From Pirellulaceae bacterium (GTDB lineage Bacteria > Planctomycetota > Planctomycetia > Pirellulales > Pirellulaceae): a stretch of 37,876 bases of DNA. Below the pieces are notes generated by a model. It was not told the DNA's origin, made no database searches, and saw only the letters and a program-made list of their open reading frames with translations. Shown here in pieces: positions 8,553 through 16,686 of this stretch; within the stretch, counting starts at the first letter, position 1, and every line of letters starts with the position of its first letter. Where the stretch lies: NCBI GenBank assembly GCA_030748485.1, contig JASMLW010000446.1:1-37876 (forward strand), given 5' to 3'. Made by a program: the position numbers and the translations under genes.

Positions 8553-8612
8553 TCTGACGACTCCTTGTATGACCAAGATGAAATGTTTTTGAAATCGACT
8601 GCGGGGAAGACA

Positions 8613-9119
8613 CTACGTTACCTCCTCGCTGTTCGGCACAACATGCGAATCGATGATTTCCACGCGCCCGGATCGGTTCGCGGCGGGGTTGTCCGGGCCC
8701 AGCGGATCGACCTTCGGAGCGTCGGGCGACGGACCGCCGAATGGACCGACTTGAATATGAAACCGTCTTTGGATCCACGCCGCCAACCAAATCCGATAGA
8801 CGCGCCGACAGGGCGGAATCAGCAGTGAGAAACCGACGACGTCGGTGAGTATGCCGGGCGTCAGCAACAGGCAACCGGCGATCAAGATCATCAAGCCGTC
8901 CATGATCGGCTCGGTGGGCGCTGAGCCGGCGGAGATTCGCTGCTGGATCTCGCTGTACGCTTTCCATCCTTGAGCCCGCGCGAGAGCCGAACCGACGACG
9001 CCCGTCACGATCACCAGCGCCAAGGACCACTGCCACCCCATGAGCTCGGCGAGCCAAAGGAGCAGCCCCAACTCGATGAGTGGGACCGCGACAAACAGGA
9101 ACAGTAGTCGTGCGAACAC
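8613..9119 (-). CDS. fxsA: FxsA family membrane protein
   Basis: This encodes 168 residues from a GTG at 9119 with AGGAAG about five bases upstream; further upstream the open frame is Arg-rich and not protein-like. The N-terminal half has the FxsA/UPF0716 pattern: a first hydrophobic segment (LLFLFVAVPLIELGLLLWLAEL), then WSLALVIVTGVVGSALARAQGW. Next come a cytoplasmic turn with a QQRISAG-type motif and the pair MDGLMILIAGCLLLTPGILTDVVGFSLLIPPCR. FxsA proteins are small polytopic inner-membrane proteins. E. coli FxsA overproduction relieves phage T7 exclusion by F plasmid, but the normal role is not known. The C-terminal 40 residues are polar and cytoplasmic, with a glycine/proline-rich stretch. 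Confidence 0.88.
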   Translation of the reverse strand: MFARLLFLFVAVPLIELGLLLWLAELMGWQWSLALVIVTGVVGSALARAQGWKAYSEIQQRISAGSAPTEPIMDGLMILIAGCLLLTPGILTDVVGFSLLIPPCRRVYRIWLAAWIQRRFHIQVGPFGGPSPDAPKVDPLGPDNPAANRSGRVEIIDSHVVPNSEEVT

Positions 9120-9290
9120 GAGGCTTCCTCGCGCGTCTCGCCGGCCGTGACGACTGCGCAACAGGGAATGATCGGGCGAGCTACGACGCTCGGCGGGTAT
9201 CAGCCTACCCCACACCGGTCCGCAGAAACAACTGACTCCCGTCAGCGAAAATGTCGCCTGCGGCGGTTTGCTCGCCAAGGCGGGGGCTCG

Positions 9291-11903
9291 CTACCGCCGA
9301 TCGCTCGGCTGCGCGGCCGTTCTGGCCGCCCGGGCCCGAACACGTTCGGCCAGTTCGACGTAGGAAGTAGCTTTGTTGTTGTTCCCCAGCGCTCGATGCA
9401 TCGCGGCCAAGTTGCTGTAGGGGATCGCCATCGCCTCCTCCGGTCGCCCGCCAACCCCGACCGATCGCCGCAAGGCGCGAGCCCCTCGTTCGGTCAGCTC
9501 GACTGCTCGCTGGCGTTCGCCGTTCTGCCAGTAGGTAACGGCCATGCTCACGTAGCGGTCTCCAATCGCTCCAAACTGCAGTCGTAGCGAGTCGGATGGA
9601 TTGGCCGGGATGTGCTGAAGCGCCTTGTCAAACCACGGTTGAGCTTGCTTGTGCTGGCGTTTGCCCAGCGCGTAGAGCGTGCCGGCGAGAAATTCCGTGC
9701 GGCCGAGATGGTAGTTCTGGATTTCGGTCAGCTGGCGATCTTTGGCGGCGGCCGCAAGCAGCGCGACCGACTCCTCCGTCAGCTTCAAAGAGGCGTCGTA
9801 GTTCTTCTTACTCTGCTCGATGCGAGCCGCGTAGTAGAGCACCTGACCGAACTCCCACTCCAGTTGCTGCCGGTGCAACGGGTCGGTGGCGGCGGCGGTC
9901 TGCGCCGTCACTCGCTCGCGAACTTCAGCGACGAATTTGTCGACCTCGATGGCCGCTCGCAAGCCCCCGTAGGCGGCCAGCGCGCGGCGTTCCGTTTTCA
10001 ATTGCACGATCGGTCCGCCGTGGTCGCGCGTCGTGATCGACTTGGCGATCTTGTTGGCGATCTCCACCCACTTCGGCGCCACGTCCGCTTTCCTCAACCA
10101 ATCACCCCAACTGATGTCGAACGCCACCGCCAAGTGGGCGTCGAGCAGGACTTGCTTGGCCGCCAACCGGATTCGCTCGTCATCGTCCTTGACCAAGGTC
10201 GCGGCGATCTCAATCGCCTGTTGGTGTAACTCGTACGCGGCCTGGTGGTCGCGGTTGGTCGTGTGAACGAGAAGCTGACCTTGCAGGTAGCGCAGGCGAG
10301 CCAGCGTGGCGGGCGGTAAGTCATCGCGTTCGACCAAGCCGATCACGATCTCGCGAGCCTCGTCGCGGTGACCGAGGTCGAGCAGGATCTGCGCGTGCTG
10401 CGTCTGCGCGTCCGGTTGGTCGGCGTCGACTTGGCGGGCGGCCTCGATCGCCTCCAAGGCGAGTCGCGTGCGGCCGATCGCCGACCAGCACCGAGCTAGT
10501 GTCGTTTGAGCCGCGGCGTTCCGGGGATCGAAGTTCGCGGCGAAGTCCGCGTCGCCGATGGCGTTTTGAAATTGTCCCGCCCGCCAGCTTCGAGTGGCTC
10601 GCGCAATGAAGTGCTCAGCCCGCACAAGCCCCAGTTCGATCCGTGTCACGTCGTCGCTGTCCGGCTTCGTCTGGCTGACCACGATGCCGCGCTCGGGAAA
10701 TGCTAGTCCAGCCGCGTAGGGCGTCGCGGCACAATCGGCCAAGGCAAGTTCCTCGACAACTTGATCGAGCGGTAGCGGCTCAGCTAAGTCAATTGTGATC
10801 TGCGCCACCCGACCATCGCGCAGCGATACGACGACGTTGGGAAACGGGCCGATCGAGTACTTCCGCTGTTGGCCCGTCACAACCTCTCCCGCACCCAACG
10901 CATCGGCCAACATGGCGACGGTGGTCAGGCCGGGTGTCACGCCTTGAAAACTCGACGCGTGGACATCGGTGACGACGACCGCGTCAATCCAGCGATCGCG
11001 GCTCCCGACAACCGGTTCAGCGTCCGCCCTGGCGATTGACGGTTGGTCTTTTGGGACATTGTCGGGCGAGCCTCGCTGGGGCTTCTCAACAATGGTCGGC
11101 TTGACGACTCGGGGCGCGCCCTTGCGCGACGATTGCGTCTCGAGCGGCTGCGGCCGTACTGTGCGAGGCCGCTCTGGACCTCGCGCGACGGGCCGTTTTG
11201 GCGTCGGTTTGAGACCCGGAAGTTTCGTCACGTCGCCGGGCTGTACGATGGGAGCCGGAGCCTGCTTGCCGGGAGGCGGATTCTCTCCCGGTCCGATGAC
11301 GACCGGCGCCGCCGGCTTCCGCTCGGCTCTCCGAACATCGGCGGCGGCAGGCAACGGACTGTCGGAGCGCGGCGGCGAGTTCGGCGGTGTCCCAGCGCCG
11401 CGCTTCGCGGACTGCTGCTTCGCGAACTCCTCAGCCGTCAGAATCGGCGCCGGATCGCCCGTTCGCTCCGTCCGAATCTGCGGCCCCGGTTTGCGAGTGG
11501 ACCTGACCGTGGCCGGTTGCTTGCGATCAGCCGACGTTCCCGAAGCGGCGGGTTTCGCGGCCGTGTTCTCGTTCGGCGGCGGCAAGGCGGCGGCTTTCTC
11601 GCCTCCGCGCTCGCTGTCCGTGCTGTCCTTGCTTTCCGTGCTGCCACTGTCCTTGCCCGGCTCTTTGTCGGCGCTCGGCTGAGGTTTCTTTTTTGGCGCG
11701 GGCGCGTCCTTTTTTGTCGGACCCACAGTCGGACCCGACGACGATTCGGAATCGTCGACTTTTACTACGCGAGGTCGCTTGCGGGACGATTTTTTTGTCG
11801 ACGGACGCTCGGCCTCATCGTCCGCTGGCAGCAGATTCGCTGCTAGCAGAAGCAAGCCCGCAGTGCTGATGGTCACCCAGAGGAAACGGCTGCCGATCGT
11901 CAT
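9291..11903 (-). CDS. Large exported protein with low-complexity N-half and TPR-like C-half
   Basis: This encodes 870 residues from the ATG at 11903. The open frame extends to an ATG at 12050 that overlaps the preceding stop as TAATG. However, the first 49 residues from there read as Arg-rich non-coding sequence, and the signal peptide (MTIGSRFLWVTISTAGLLLLAANLLPADD) begins at 11903, with GAGG nine to ten bases upstream. Residues about 30-300 are Lys/Pro/Ser/Thr-rich and probably disordered. From about residue 420 to the end the sequence is helical and shows TPR-like helix pairs, for example AGQFQNAIGDADFAANFDPRNAAA and GRTRLALEAIEAARQVDADQPDA. TPRs mediate protein-protein contacts, so an envelope scaffold role is possible. 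The partner is unknown. It may be transcribed with the upstream mnmE-like gene. Confidence 0.75.
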   Translation of the reverse strand: MTIGSRFLWVTISTAGLLLLAANLLPADDEAERPSTKKSSRKRPRVVKVDDSESSSGPTVGPTKKDAPAPKKKPQPSADKEPGKDSGSTESKDSTDSERGGEKAAALPPPNENTAAKPAASGTSADRKQPATVRSTRKPGPQIRTERTGDPAPILTAEEFAKQQSAKRGAGTPPNSPPRSDSPLPAAADVRRAERKPAAPVVIGPGENPPPGKQAPAPIVQPGDVTKLPGLKPTPKRPVARGPERPRTVRPQPLETQSSRKGAPRVVKPTIVEKPQRGSPDNVPKDQPSIARADAEPVVGSRDRWIDAVVVTDVHASSFQGVTPGLTTVAMLADALGAGEVVTGQQRKYSIGPFPNVVVSLRDGRVAQITIDLAEPLPLDQVVEELALADCAATPYAAGLAFPERGIVVSQTKPDSDDVTRIELGLVRAEHFIARATRSWRAGQFQNAIGDADFAANFDPRNAAAQTTLARCWSAIGRTRLALEAIEAARQVDADQPDAQTQHAQILLDLGHRDEAREIVIGLVERDDLPPATLARLRYLQGQLLVHTTNRDHQAAYELHQQAIEIAATLVKDDDERIRLAAKQVLLDAHLAVAFDISWGDWLRKADVAPKWVEIANKIAKSITTRDHGGPIVQLKTERRALAAYGGLRAAIEVDKFVAEVRERVTAQTAAATDPLHRQQLEWEFGQVLYYAARIEQSKKNYDASLKLTEESVALLAAAAKDRQLTEIQNYHLGRTEFLAGTLYALGKRQHKQAQPWFDKALQHIPANPSDSLRLQFGAIGDRYVSMAVTYWQNGERQRAVELTERGARALRRSVGVGGRPEEAMAIPYSNLAAMHRALGNNNKATSYVELAERVRARAARTAAQPSDRR

Positions 11904-12049
11904 AGCGCACGACCTCATCAGAAACGAAAGAGAATGAGATTTTTCCGGCCAGACTCCAGCGCGGGGGAAGAGTCCGCGCAAAAGCGTCGCGAACCGTAGC
12001 GAACGGGGCTGCTCGCGTCCAGGCGAAAATCCGCCTCGTTTGGGCCGCA

Positions 12050-13186
12050 TTAGGTCCGCAGCAAGCGGAGTTCCTCGAGCGCCGCGCCGTCAGCCGCGCG
12101 AATCGCCTGGAGGGCTCGTTCGATGTGGCCCGCCTGTCGATCCGTAAACACGACCGGCGACGGATCTTCTTCGTTCGGCGTCTCTTCGATTGGCGGAGCC
12201 AACCGCCGCACGATCTCGTCCGCCACACGCTCCACTCCATCCCCGCGCAAGGCGGAAGTCGCTAGCCGGGGCTCGCTTTGTTCGCTGTATGGGGGGGAGT
12301 GGAGGTCTGACTTGTTGCGGACCCACAGACAGGGACGATCGATTTGGGGCGGGCGAGCGGGTTGGTCAACCGCGTCGATCCAGACCACCAGGTCGGCTTC
12401 TCGCATCTGCTGTTCGGCTCGTTCAACGCCTGCCGATTCCACCACATCATCCGTGAGTCGGAGGCCGGCCGTGTCGACCAGGTCGAAGGGCCAGCCTTGG
12501 ATCGCCGTGCTCACAGCGACGGCGTCGCGCGTGGTGCCCGGTCGATCAAAGACGATCACCCGGTCGAAGCCGAGTAGACGATTCATCAGACTGCTCTTGC
12601 CGACGTTGGGTGGACCGCAGAGTGTGATCCGCCAGGGCGAGACCAGACGCCGGCCCCAAGTCGCCGTCCGCCAGAGCTCGCGCAGACATGACTCAGCTTC
12701 CCGTGTCCGATCGTTTGACAGGTGAGCAACGACCTCGTCGATGGCGTCGGTCAGCGCACCCTGGAGTTGCCTGAGCAGAATGCGAGTTACGCGGGGCGTC
12801 TTGGCGAGTGAGAGAGCGCCGAACGCCTCAGCCGCGATCGTTTCGTGAGACGAGCGGCGCCAGTCCCGCGGCGCCGCCGAGACGGCTCCCCAATTGGTCA
12901 GGTCGTTAAGAATCGCGGCCGAGGAGGCGGCCCCACCGTGGCAGTGGATTTCGACTCGCTTTAGGGCGGGCCGGCGGACGACGAGTTCTTCGCCGGTGGA
13001 CCGCCAAGTCCCGAAAAGAATTCGCGACGGCGGGCTGGTCGCAACGTCGAGTCCGGACGCGGACTGAAAGCCGCAGTCGACAAGTTCTTCGGCCCGTTCT
13101 CCAAAAACGGCGACTGTGGCGATGGCGGCTCGCGCGGGCGCGGTGAGCAAGCAGGCGCGGGTCGGTGGAGGAGTTTGGTTGGCCAA
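12050..13186 (-). CDS. mnmE: MnmE-like tRNA-modification GTPase, short C-terminus
   Basis: This encodes 378 residues from a TTG at 13186 that sits four bases after the coaX stop. The N-terminus CLLTAPARAAIATVAVFG matches the folate-binding MnmE start. A helical domain follows, then the G domain: GPPNVGKSS (191-199), DRPGTTRDAV (214-223), DTAGL (238-242) with the GLR..DDVVE.AGVERA segment, NKSD (291-294), and TSALRGDG (310-317). MnmE with MnmG modifies wobble uridines. Typical MnmE proteins are about 450 residues and end in a C-terminal helical segment with CIGK, whose cysteine is important for activity. Here the protein ends at EELRLLRT, with neither CIGK nor that segment, and no frameshift remnant was seen downstream. 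It may be a divergent MnmE or a paralogue with changed activity. Confidence 0.75.
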   Translation of the reverse strand: MANQTPPPTRACLLTAPARAAIATVAVFGERAEELVDCGFQSASGLDVATSPPSRILFGTWRSTGEELVVRRPALKRVEIHCHGGAASSAAILNDLTNWGAVSAAPRDWRRSSHETIAAEAFGALSLAKTPRVTRILLRQLQGALTDAIDEVVAHLSNDRTREAESCLRELWRTATWGRRLVSPWRITLCGPPNVGKSSLMNRLLGFDRVIVFDRPGTTRDAVAVSTAIQGWPFDLVDTAGLRLTDDVVESAGVERAEQQMREADLVVWIDAVDQPARPPQIDRPCLWVRNKSDLHSPPYSEQSEPRLATSALRGDGVERVADEIVRRLAPPIEETPNEEDPSPVVFTDRQAGHIERALQAIRAADGAALEELRLLRT

Positions 13187-13190
13187 TCGA

Positions 13191-13964
13191 TCAAGCCTGG
13201 AGATCTTGTTGCAACAAATGCGCAGCGACCAGCGCCACTCCTTGAAGTGTCAGATCGGGCACGTGCCTGGCGGAGAGCGGCCCAGCCCAGATTGCGCCGC
13301 CGCCGGTCACAAAGACTTCCGGCGAGCCTTCGTCCAACTCTTCGGCGAGTCGCTGGATCAATTCGCGAACGGCTCCCAGCGCTCCCCAGTAGGCTCCGCT
13401 GGCCATGGCTCCAACCGTGGTGTCGCCGATCGCGGCGGGCGCGGAGACCGGAGCCTCGAGAAAGGGGAGGGCGTCGGTTTCTTGGGCGAGCGCTTCAGCC
13501 GCGATCTTGGCTCCGGCCAGAATCGCACCCCCGCGAAACGCGCCGCTCCGGTCGACCACGTCAACGGTTGTGGCCGTTCCCGAATCAATCACAATCGCGG
13601 GCGTCGCAGGATCTCGCAGGTGGTTCGCCGCGACAGCCGCAACGAGTCGATCGACACCGGCCGTCACCGGCGCGGGCAGGGCGACGGCCAGCGGACAGTC
13701 GCGTCGCGAAATCGCCCGCGACTCACTGCCGCGTGCCGTCAGCCAGGCCGTGAGTTCCTCTTGCCGATCGCGATTGACGCTCGCCAGAAACCAGCCAACA
13801 TCCGTCGGCAAAGACGCCAATTCCGCGGCGCGAAGAGCCCGGTGTAGACGGTGCGGCGGGTCCGCGTCCATCGGGTCGGCGGGTGTCCGCGCCAGGTCGC
13901 TCGTCTCGAAGACTTGAGCGTGCAGATAAGAGTTGCCGATGTCGACCGCGACAATTCGAGTCAT
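13191..13964 (-). CDS. coaX: Type III pantothenate kinase
   Basis: This 257-residue cytoplasmic protein starts at the ATG at 13964, with GGAG ten bases upstream. It catalyses the first step of coenzyme A synthesis, phosphorylating pantothenate. The type III motifs are visible: the N-terminal VAVDIGNS (residues 5-12) for phosphate binding, GVDR near residue 102, DSGTATTVDVV near residue 126, GGAILAG near residue 144 and GDTTVGAMASGAYWGA near residue 179. Length matches the family (about 250-260). It is followed by the mnmE-like gene after only four bases, so the two are probably one operon. The ASKHA kinase fold and the monovalent-cation need are known for the family, not seen here. Confidence 0.93.
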   Translation of the reverse strand: MTRIVAVDIGNSYLHAQVFETSDLARTPADPMDADPPHRLHRALRAAELASLPTDVGWFLASVNRDRQEELTAWLTARGSESRAISRRDCPLAVALPAPVTAGVDRLVAAVAANHLRDPATPAIVIDSGTATTVDVVDRSGAFRGGAILAGAKIAAEALAQETDALPFLEAPVSAPAAIGDTTVGAMASGAYWGALGAVRELIQRLAEELDEGSPEVFVTGGGAIWAGPLSARHVPDLTLQGVALVAAHLLQQDLQA

Positions 13965-14006
13965 GACGTTTTCGCTCCGCCCCGATCCCTCGCACGAGTC
14001 GATCTG

Positions 14007-15047
14007 TTAGTCGCCGTGTTCACTCTCGCCGAATTCACCTTCGCCGTAATCACTCTCGCCGTACTCGTCGAGCAACCGAGCGACCGACCGGGTCAAGTCG
14101 TTCAACCCTTTGCCGGTCACGGCGGAAACGAGCAGCACGGGGCGCTCGATCCGCTGCGCCAGTTGCTCGCGAACTCGATCGGCGTCGGGCAGTTCGGACT
14201 TCGTCACGCAGACGACTTCCGGCCGTCGGCCGAGTTGTTCGTTGTATTGGACGAGTTCGTTGCGGATGGCGAGGTAGTTTTCGATGGGGTCCGTCTGATC
14301 GACCGGCTGAGGTTCGACGAGATGGACGAGGATGCCGGCCCGTTCGATGTGCCGCAGGAACTCGTGTCCCAGCCCGGCTCCGGTGTGGGCTCCTTCAATC
14401 AGTCCCGGAATATCGGCCATGACGAACGACTTGTCGATGTGCAAGTCGACTCGCCCCAAGTTGGGCGTTTTGGTCGTGAAGGGATAGTCGGCGATCTCCG
14501 GTCGGGCTCGCGAGAGGCGGCTCAGCAAGGTGCTCTTGCCGGCATTCGGTTTGCCGACGAGTCCGACATCGGCGATCACTTTGAGCTCCAAAGTGAGTTC
14601 GCGGCGTTCACCCTCCCCGCCCCGGCTCGCTTCGCGCGGCGCGCGGTTGGTCGCCGACTTGAAATGTACATTTCCCTTACCGCCTTTACCGCCGTGGGCG
14701 GCGACGACCTGCTCGCCGTCCGCCTTGAGGTCCTTGACGAGGAAGCCGTGGGCGGCGTCTTTGATGAGAGTGCCTGGCGGCACCTCGATGATCATGTCCT
14801 GGCCGCTGCGGCCATTGCGTTTGGATCCCTGACCGTGGCGTCCGCGGTCGGCTTTCCAGAGTTTTCGGTGCGCCAGGTTGTGCAGACTGTTCACACCGGA
14901 TCGCGCGAAGATGATGATGCTGCCGCCATCGCCCCCATCGCCCCCATCGGGGCCGCCGCGCGGCACGAAACGCTCGCGGCGGAAACTGACGCAACCGTCG
15001 CCGCCCTTGCCGGCGGACACTTCAATCTTCACTCGATCGACAAACAT
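14007..15047 (-). CDS. obgE: Obg-family GTPase
   Basis: This 346-residue protein has its ATG preceded by GAGG eight bases upstream. It is a ribosome-associated GTPase acting in large-subunit assembly and stress response. The glycine-rich Obg domain (residues 1-157) has the usual [13 protein letters not shown] and [12 protein letters not shown] segments. The G domain follows with [13 protein letters not shown] (162-174), TTKTPNLG with switch I (191-198), and DIPGLIEGA (212-220). The usual NKxD motif is TKSE here (282-285), so the guanine-contacting aspartate is glutamate. SAVTGKGL is at 308-315. The C-terminus ends in a short repetitive acidic tail, [19 protein letters not shown] (328-346). 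It lies downstream of rpmA, as in many bacteria, with a terminator-like hairpin in between. Confidence 0.94.
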   Translation of the reverse strand: MFVDRVKIEVSAGKGGDGCVSFRRERFVPRGGPDGGDGGDGGSIIIFARSGVNSLHNLAHRKLWKADRGRHGQGSKRNGRSGQDMIIEVPPGTLIKDAAHGFLVKDLKADGEQVVAAHGGKGGKGNVHFKSATNRAPREASRGGEGERRELTLELKVIADVGLVGKPNAGKSTLLSRLSRARPEIADYPFTTKTPNLGRVDLHIDKSFVMADIPGLIEGAHTGAGLGHEFLRHIERAGILVHLVEPQPVDQTDPIENYLAIRNELVQYNEQLGRRPEVVCVTKSELPDADRVREQLAQRIERPVLLVSAVTGKGLNDLTRSVARLLDEYGESDYGEGEFGESEHGD

Positions 15048-15078
15048 GTCGACAACCTCGGCGTCGTCGATACTCGCG

Positions 15079-15111
15079 CAAAAGATAAGGACGCCGCACG
15101 AACGACGTCCT
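15079..15111 (-). terminator. Intrinsic-terminator-like hairpin between rpmA and obgE
   Basis: On the minus strand AGGACGTCG pairs with CGGCGTCCT (9 bp, one G-T pair; plus-strand 15088-15096 with 15103-15111), closed by a 6-base loop and followed by TATCTTTTG. It begins 24 bases after the rpmA stop. It could end most rpmA transcripts and allow partial read-through to obgE. Confidence 0.55.
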
Positions 15112-15134
15112 GTGTTCTCAGTTGGCAGCCGAAC

Positions 15135-15389
15135 TCAGTTGGCTTCGGCGGGGACGATGTTGATGCGTCGTCCCTTGCGGTCGAACATCACCGTTCCATC
15201 GACGAGGGCGAACAAAGTGTAATCGTTGCCTTGGCCGACATTCTTGCCGGGGTGGAATTTGTTGCCGACCTGACGAATCAGAATATTGCCGGCTCGGACT
15301 GCCTGGCCGCCGAACTTCTTCACACCCCGACGTTGGGCGTTTGAATCGCGACCGTTGCGGCTGGAGCCCTGGCCTTTCTTATGAGCCAT
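15135..15389 (-). CDS. rpmA: 50S ribosomal protein L27
   Basis: This 84-residue protein has its ATG preceded by GAGG eight bases upstream. It begins [29 protein letters not shown], the standard L27 N-terminus that reaches the peptidyl-transferase centre. It continues with [33 protein letters not shown] and a basic [12 protein letters not shown] end. Length fits the family. The N-terminal extension that is cleaved in Firmicutes is absent. In most bacteria the rplU gene (L21) lies directly upstream. Here the upstream neighbour is a secreted unknown, so L21 must be encoded elsewhere. Confidence 0.97.
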   Translation of the reverse strand: MAHKKGQGSSRNGRDSNAQRRGVKKFGGQAVRAGNILIRQVGNKFHPGKNVGQGNDYTLFALVDGTVMFDRKGRRINIVPAEAN

Positions 15390-15442
15390 TGCTGGACCTC
15401 ACTTTCCCATCTTTCCGTGTGTTGCGCCCTGAGACACCAGGG

Positions 15443-15467
15443 AGCGGCTTTTCGAGCCACTCTTTTT
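15443..15467 (+). terminator. Terminator-like hairpin on the plus strand
   Basis: AGCGGCT (15443-15449) pairs with AGCCACT (15455-15461, one G-T pair) and is followed by CTTTTT. It lies between two minus-strand genes and overlaps the stop of the upstream one. In the plus direction it looks like an intrinsic terminator, although no plus-strand gene precedes it. In the minus direction it is only a 3' stem-loop without a T-tract. Confidence 0.4.
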
Positions 15468-16482
15468 ATCGGTAGATCCAGAGGTGATCAAGCCGTAATC
15501 CGAGCCCATATTGCGTCAATATGTCGGCTTGCTCGCGGGCGTCTTCACGGATGGGGATGCCGTAGCGGATTTCGCGTTCGTGTTCGAACACCGAATCGCC
15601 CGGTCGCCAGAAGTTCATCTGCAGCGTCTTGTATCGCAGAATCCGGCCGGTCGTCGGCGGATCGCCCGCCTTGTAGGCGCCGGGCGGGTCTTGGAACTGA
15701 TAGGCGTTGGTGAGACCGCTGACCATGACCGAAAAGAAGTCGATTCGCGGATCGATGTCCTCCCACGTCGCCACGCCCCACACGCCGCGGTCGTTTTCCG
15801 CGTCGCTGACCTGGATCGGAATCCTTGTGATCTCCACCGTGTTGTACAGTCGCTGATTCACTTTCTCGCGACGCGATATCGGCTCCAACGCGGCAGGAAT
15901 GATCCGGTCCATGTACGCCTTTTTCTTGCCCAAGTCTGAGTCGAGACTCTCCAAGATGAATTTGGGAAAGAACCGCCGTGACTGGCGACTGACAGGGGTC
16001 GTGCCAGGAAATGTGGTGTGCTGGAACGGATCCTGCTGCGGAGCCGGGGTGAGCTCGTTTCCCACGTAGCGAACGCGGTAAACCATGTACCAGATGTTCT
16101 TCCGCTCAAAGACGCCCGTCGGCTGCGGCACGTCGACCGGCACCATCCGCAACGGCTTAAACGAGAATTCCAGATTCCATATGTCTCGCCGCAATATGAC
16201 CTTGCGAGCTTTTTCCAACAAGGTGATCGTCTTGGGAGACTGCTTCGGTGTCCAGTCGAGACCGGGGAGGGTTACCAACTCAACGATCGGCAACGGACCG
16301 GTAAATGTTTCCGCCTCCAACTGATTCGTGGGAATCACCGTCAAGACGCCCGGCGCGAGGGACCTCCGGGCGGGCACAGTCACCACATTCGCCGGCGGAT
16401 CCTGAGCGACTGCGGGCGCGGCGAACACCAGACAGAGAACCAAAATGGCCAAACAACAGACGACGATGAGTGTGCGAATCAT
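15466..16482 (-). CDS. Secreted protein of unknown function
   Basis: This encodes 338 residues from the ATG at 16482; no clear ribosome-binding site is visible. Residues 1-26 are a signal peptide (TLIVVCCLAILVLCLVFAAPAVA, cleaved before QDPP). The mature part is a mixed alpha/beta protein with many aromatic residues, for example WNLEFSFKPLRMVPVDVPQPTG, KNIWYMVYRVRYVGNE and VWGVATWEDIDPRIDFFSVMVSGLTNAYQF. No cysteine pairs, catalytic motifs or repeats were recognised. It ends in LGLRLDHLWIYR. The single-domain, well-composed sequence suggests a conserved planctomycete envelope protein. It sits immediately upstream of rpmA, where L21 is usually found, with 76 bases between. Confidence 0.78.
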   Translation of the reverse strand: MIRTLIVVCCLAILVLCLVFAAPAVAQDPPANVVTVPARRSLAPGVLTVIPTNQLEAETFTGPLPIVELVTLPGLDWTPKQSPKTITLLEKARKVILRRDIWNLEFSFKPLRMVPVDVPQPTGVFERKNIWYMVYRVRYVGNELTPAPQQDPFQHTTFPGTTPVSRQSRRFFPKFILESLDSDLGKKKAYMDRIIPAALEPISRREKVNQRLYNTVEITRIPIQVSDAENDRGVWGVATWEDIDPRIDFFSVMVSGLTNAYQFQDPPGAYKAGDPPTTGRILRYKTLQMNFWRPGDSVFEHEREIRYGIPIREDAREQADILTQYGLGLRLDHLWIYR

Positions 16483-16636
16483 GCCGAACTCGTGAACGAG
16501 AATGGACTTATGCGGCGACGGGTGACAACCCCAGGAGACAGAACGCCGATAGACGGACCTTCAGTATAGTTGCCTGGATCTGGTGGCAACAACGATTTTC
16601 GAGTCCGGCCACTGGTTTTATTGCCAGATGCAGATG

Positions 16637-16682
16637 CGGCCGGTCCGATCGGTCGGATCAGTCAGATCGAACGGATCGGCCG
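16637..16682 (-). terminator. Long inverted repeat after a minus-strand gene
   Basis: CGGCCGGTCC (16637-16646) pairs with GGATCGGCCG (16673-16682): ten pairs, one of them G-T. The loop contains further GATC/TCGA self-complementary pieces. The structure begins four bases after the stop of the gene at 16687-18066. No T-tract follows, so it may be a 3'-stabilising or factor-dependent end. Confidence 0.4.
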
Positions 16683-16686
16683 ATCT

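Noticed and set aside
11904-12050. An upstream start for the TPR-like protein overlapping the mnmE stop as TAATG
   Set aside because: The extra 49 residues are Arg-rich and would bury the signal peptide; the ATG at 11903 has better context. Translational coupling cannot be fully excluded.
13851-15344. A 497-codon plus-strand open frame opposite coaX, obgE and rpmA
   Set aside because: The minus-strand genes are certain; the plus-strand translation is a shadow.
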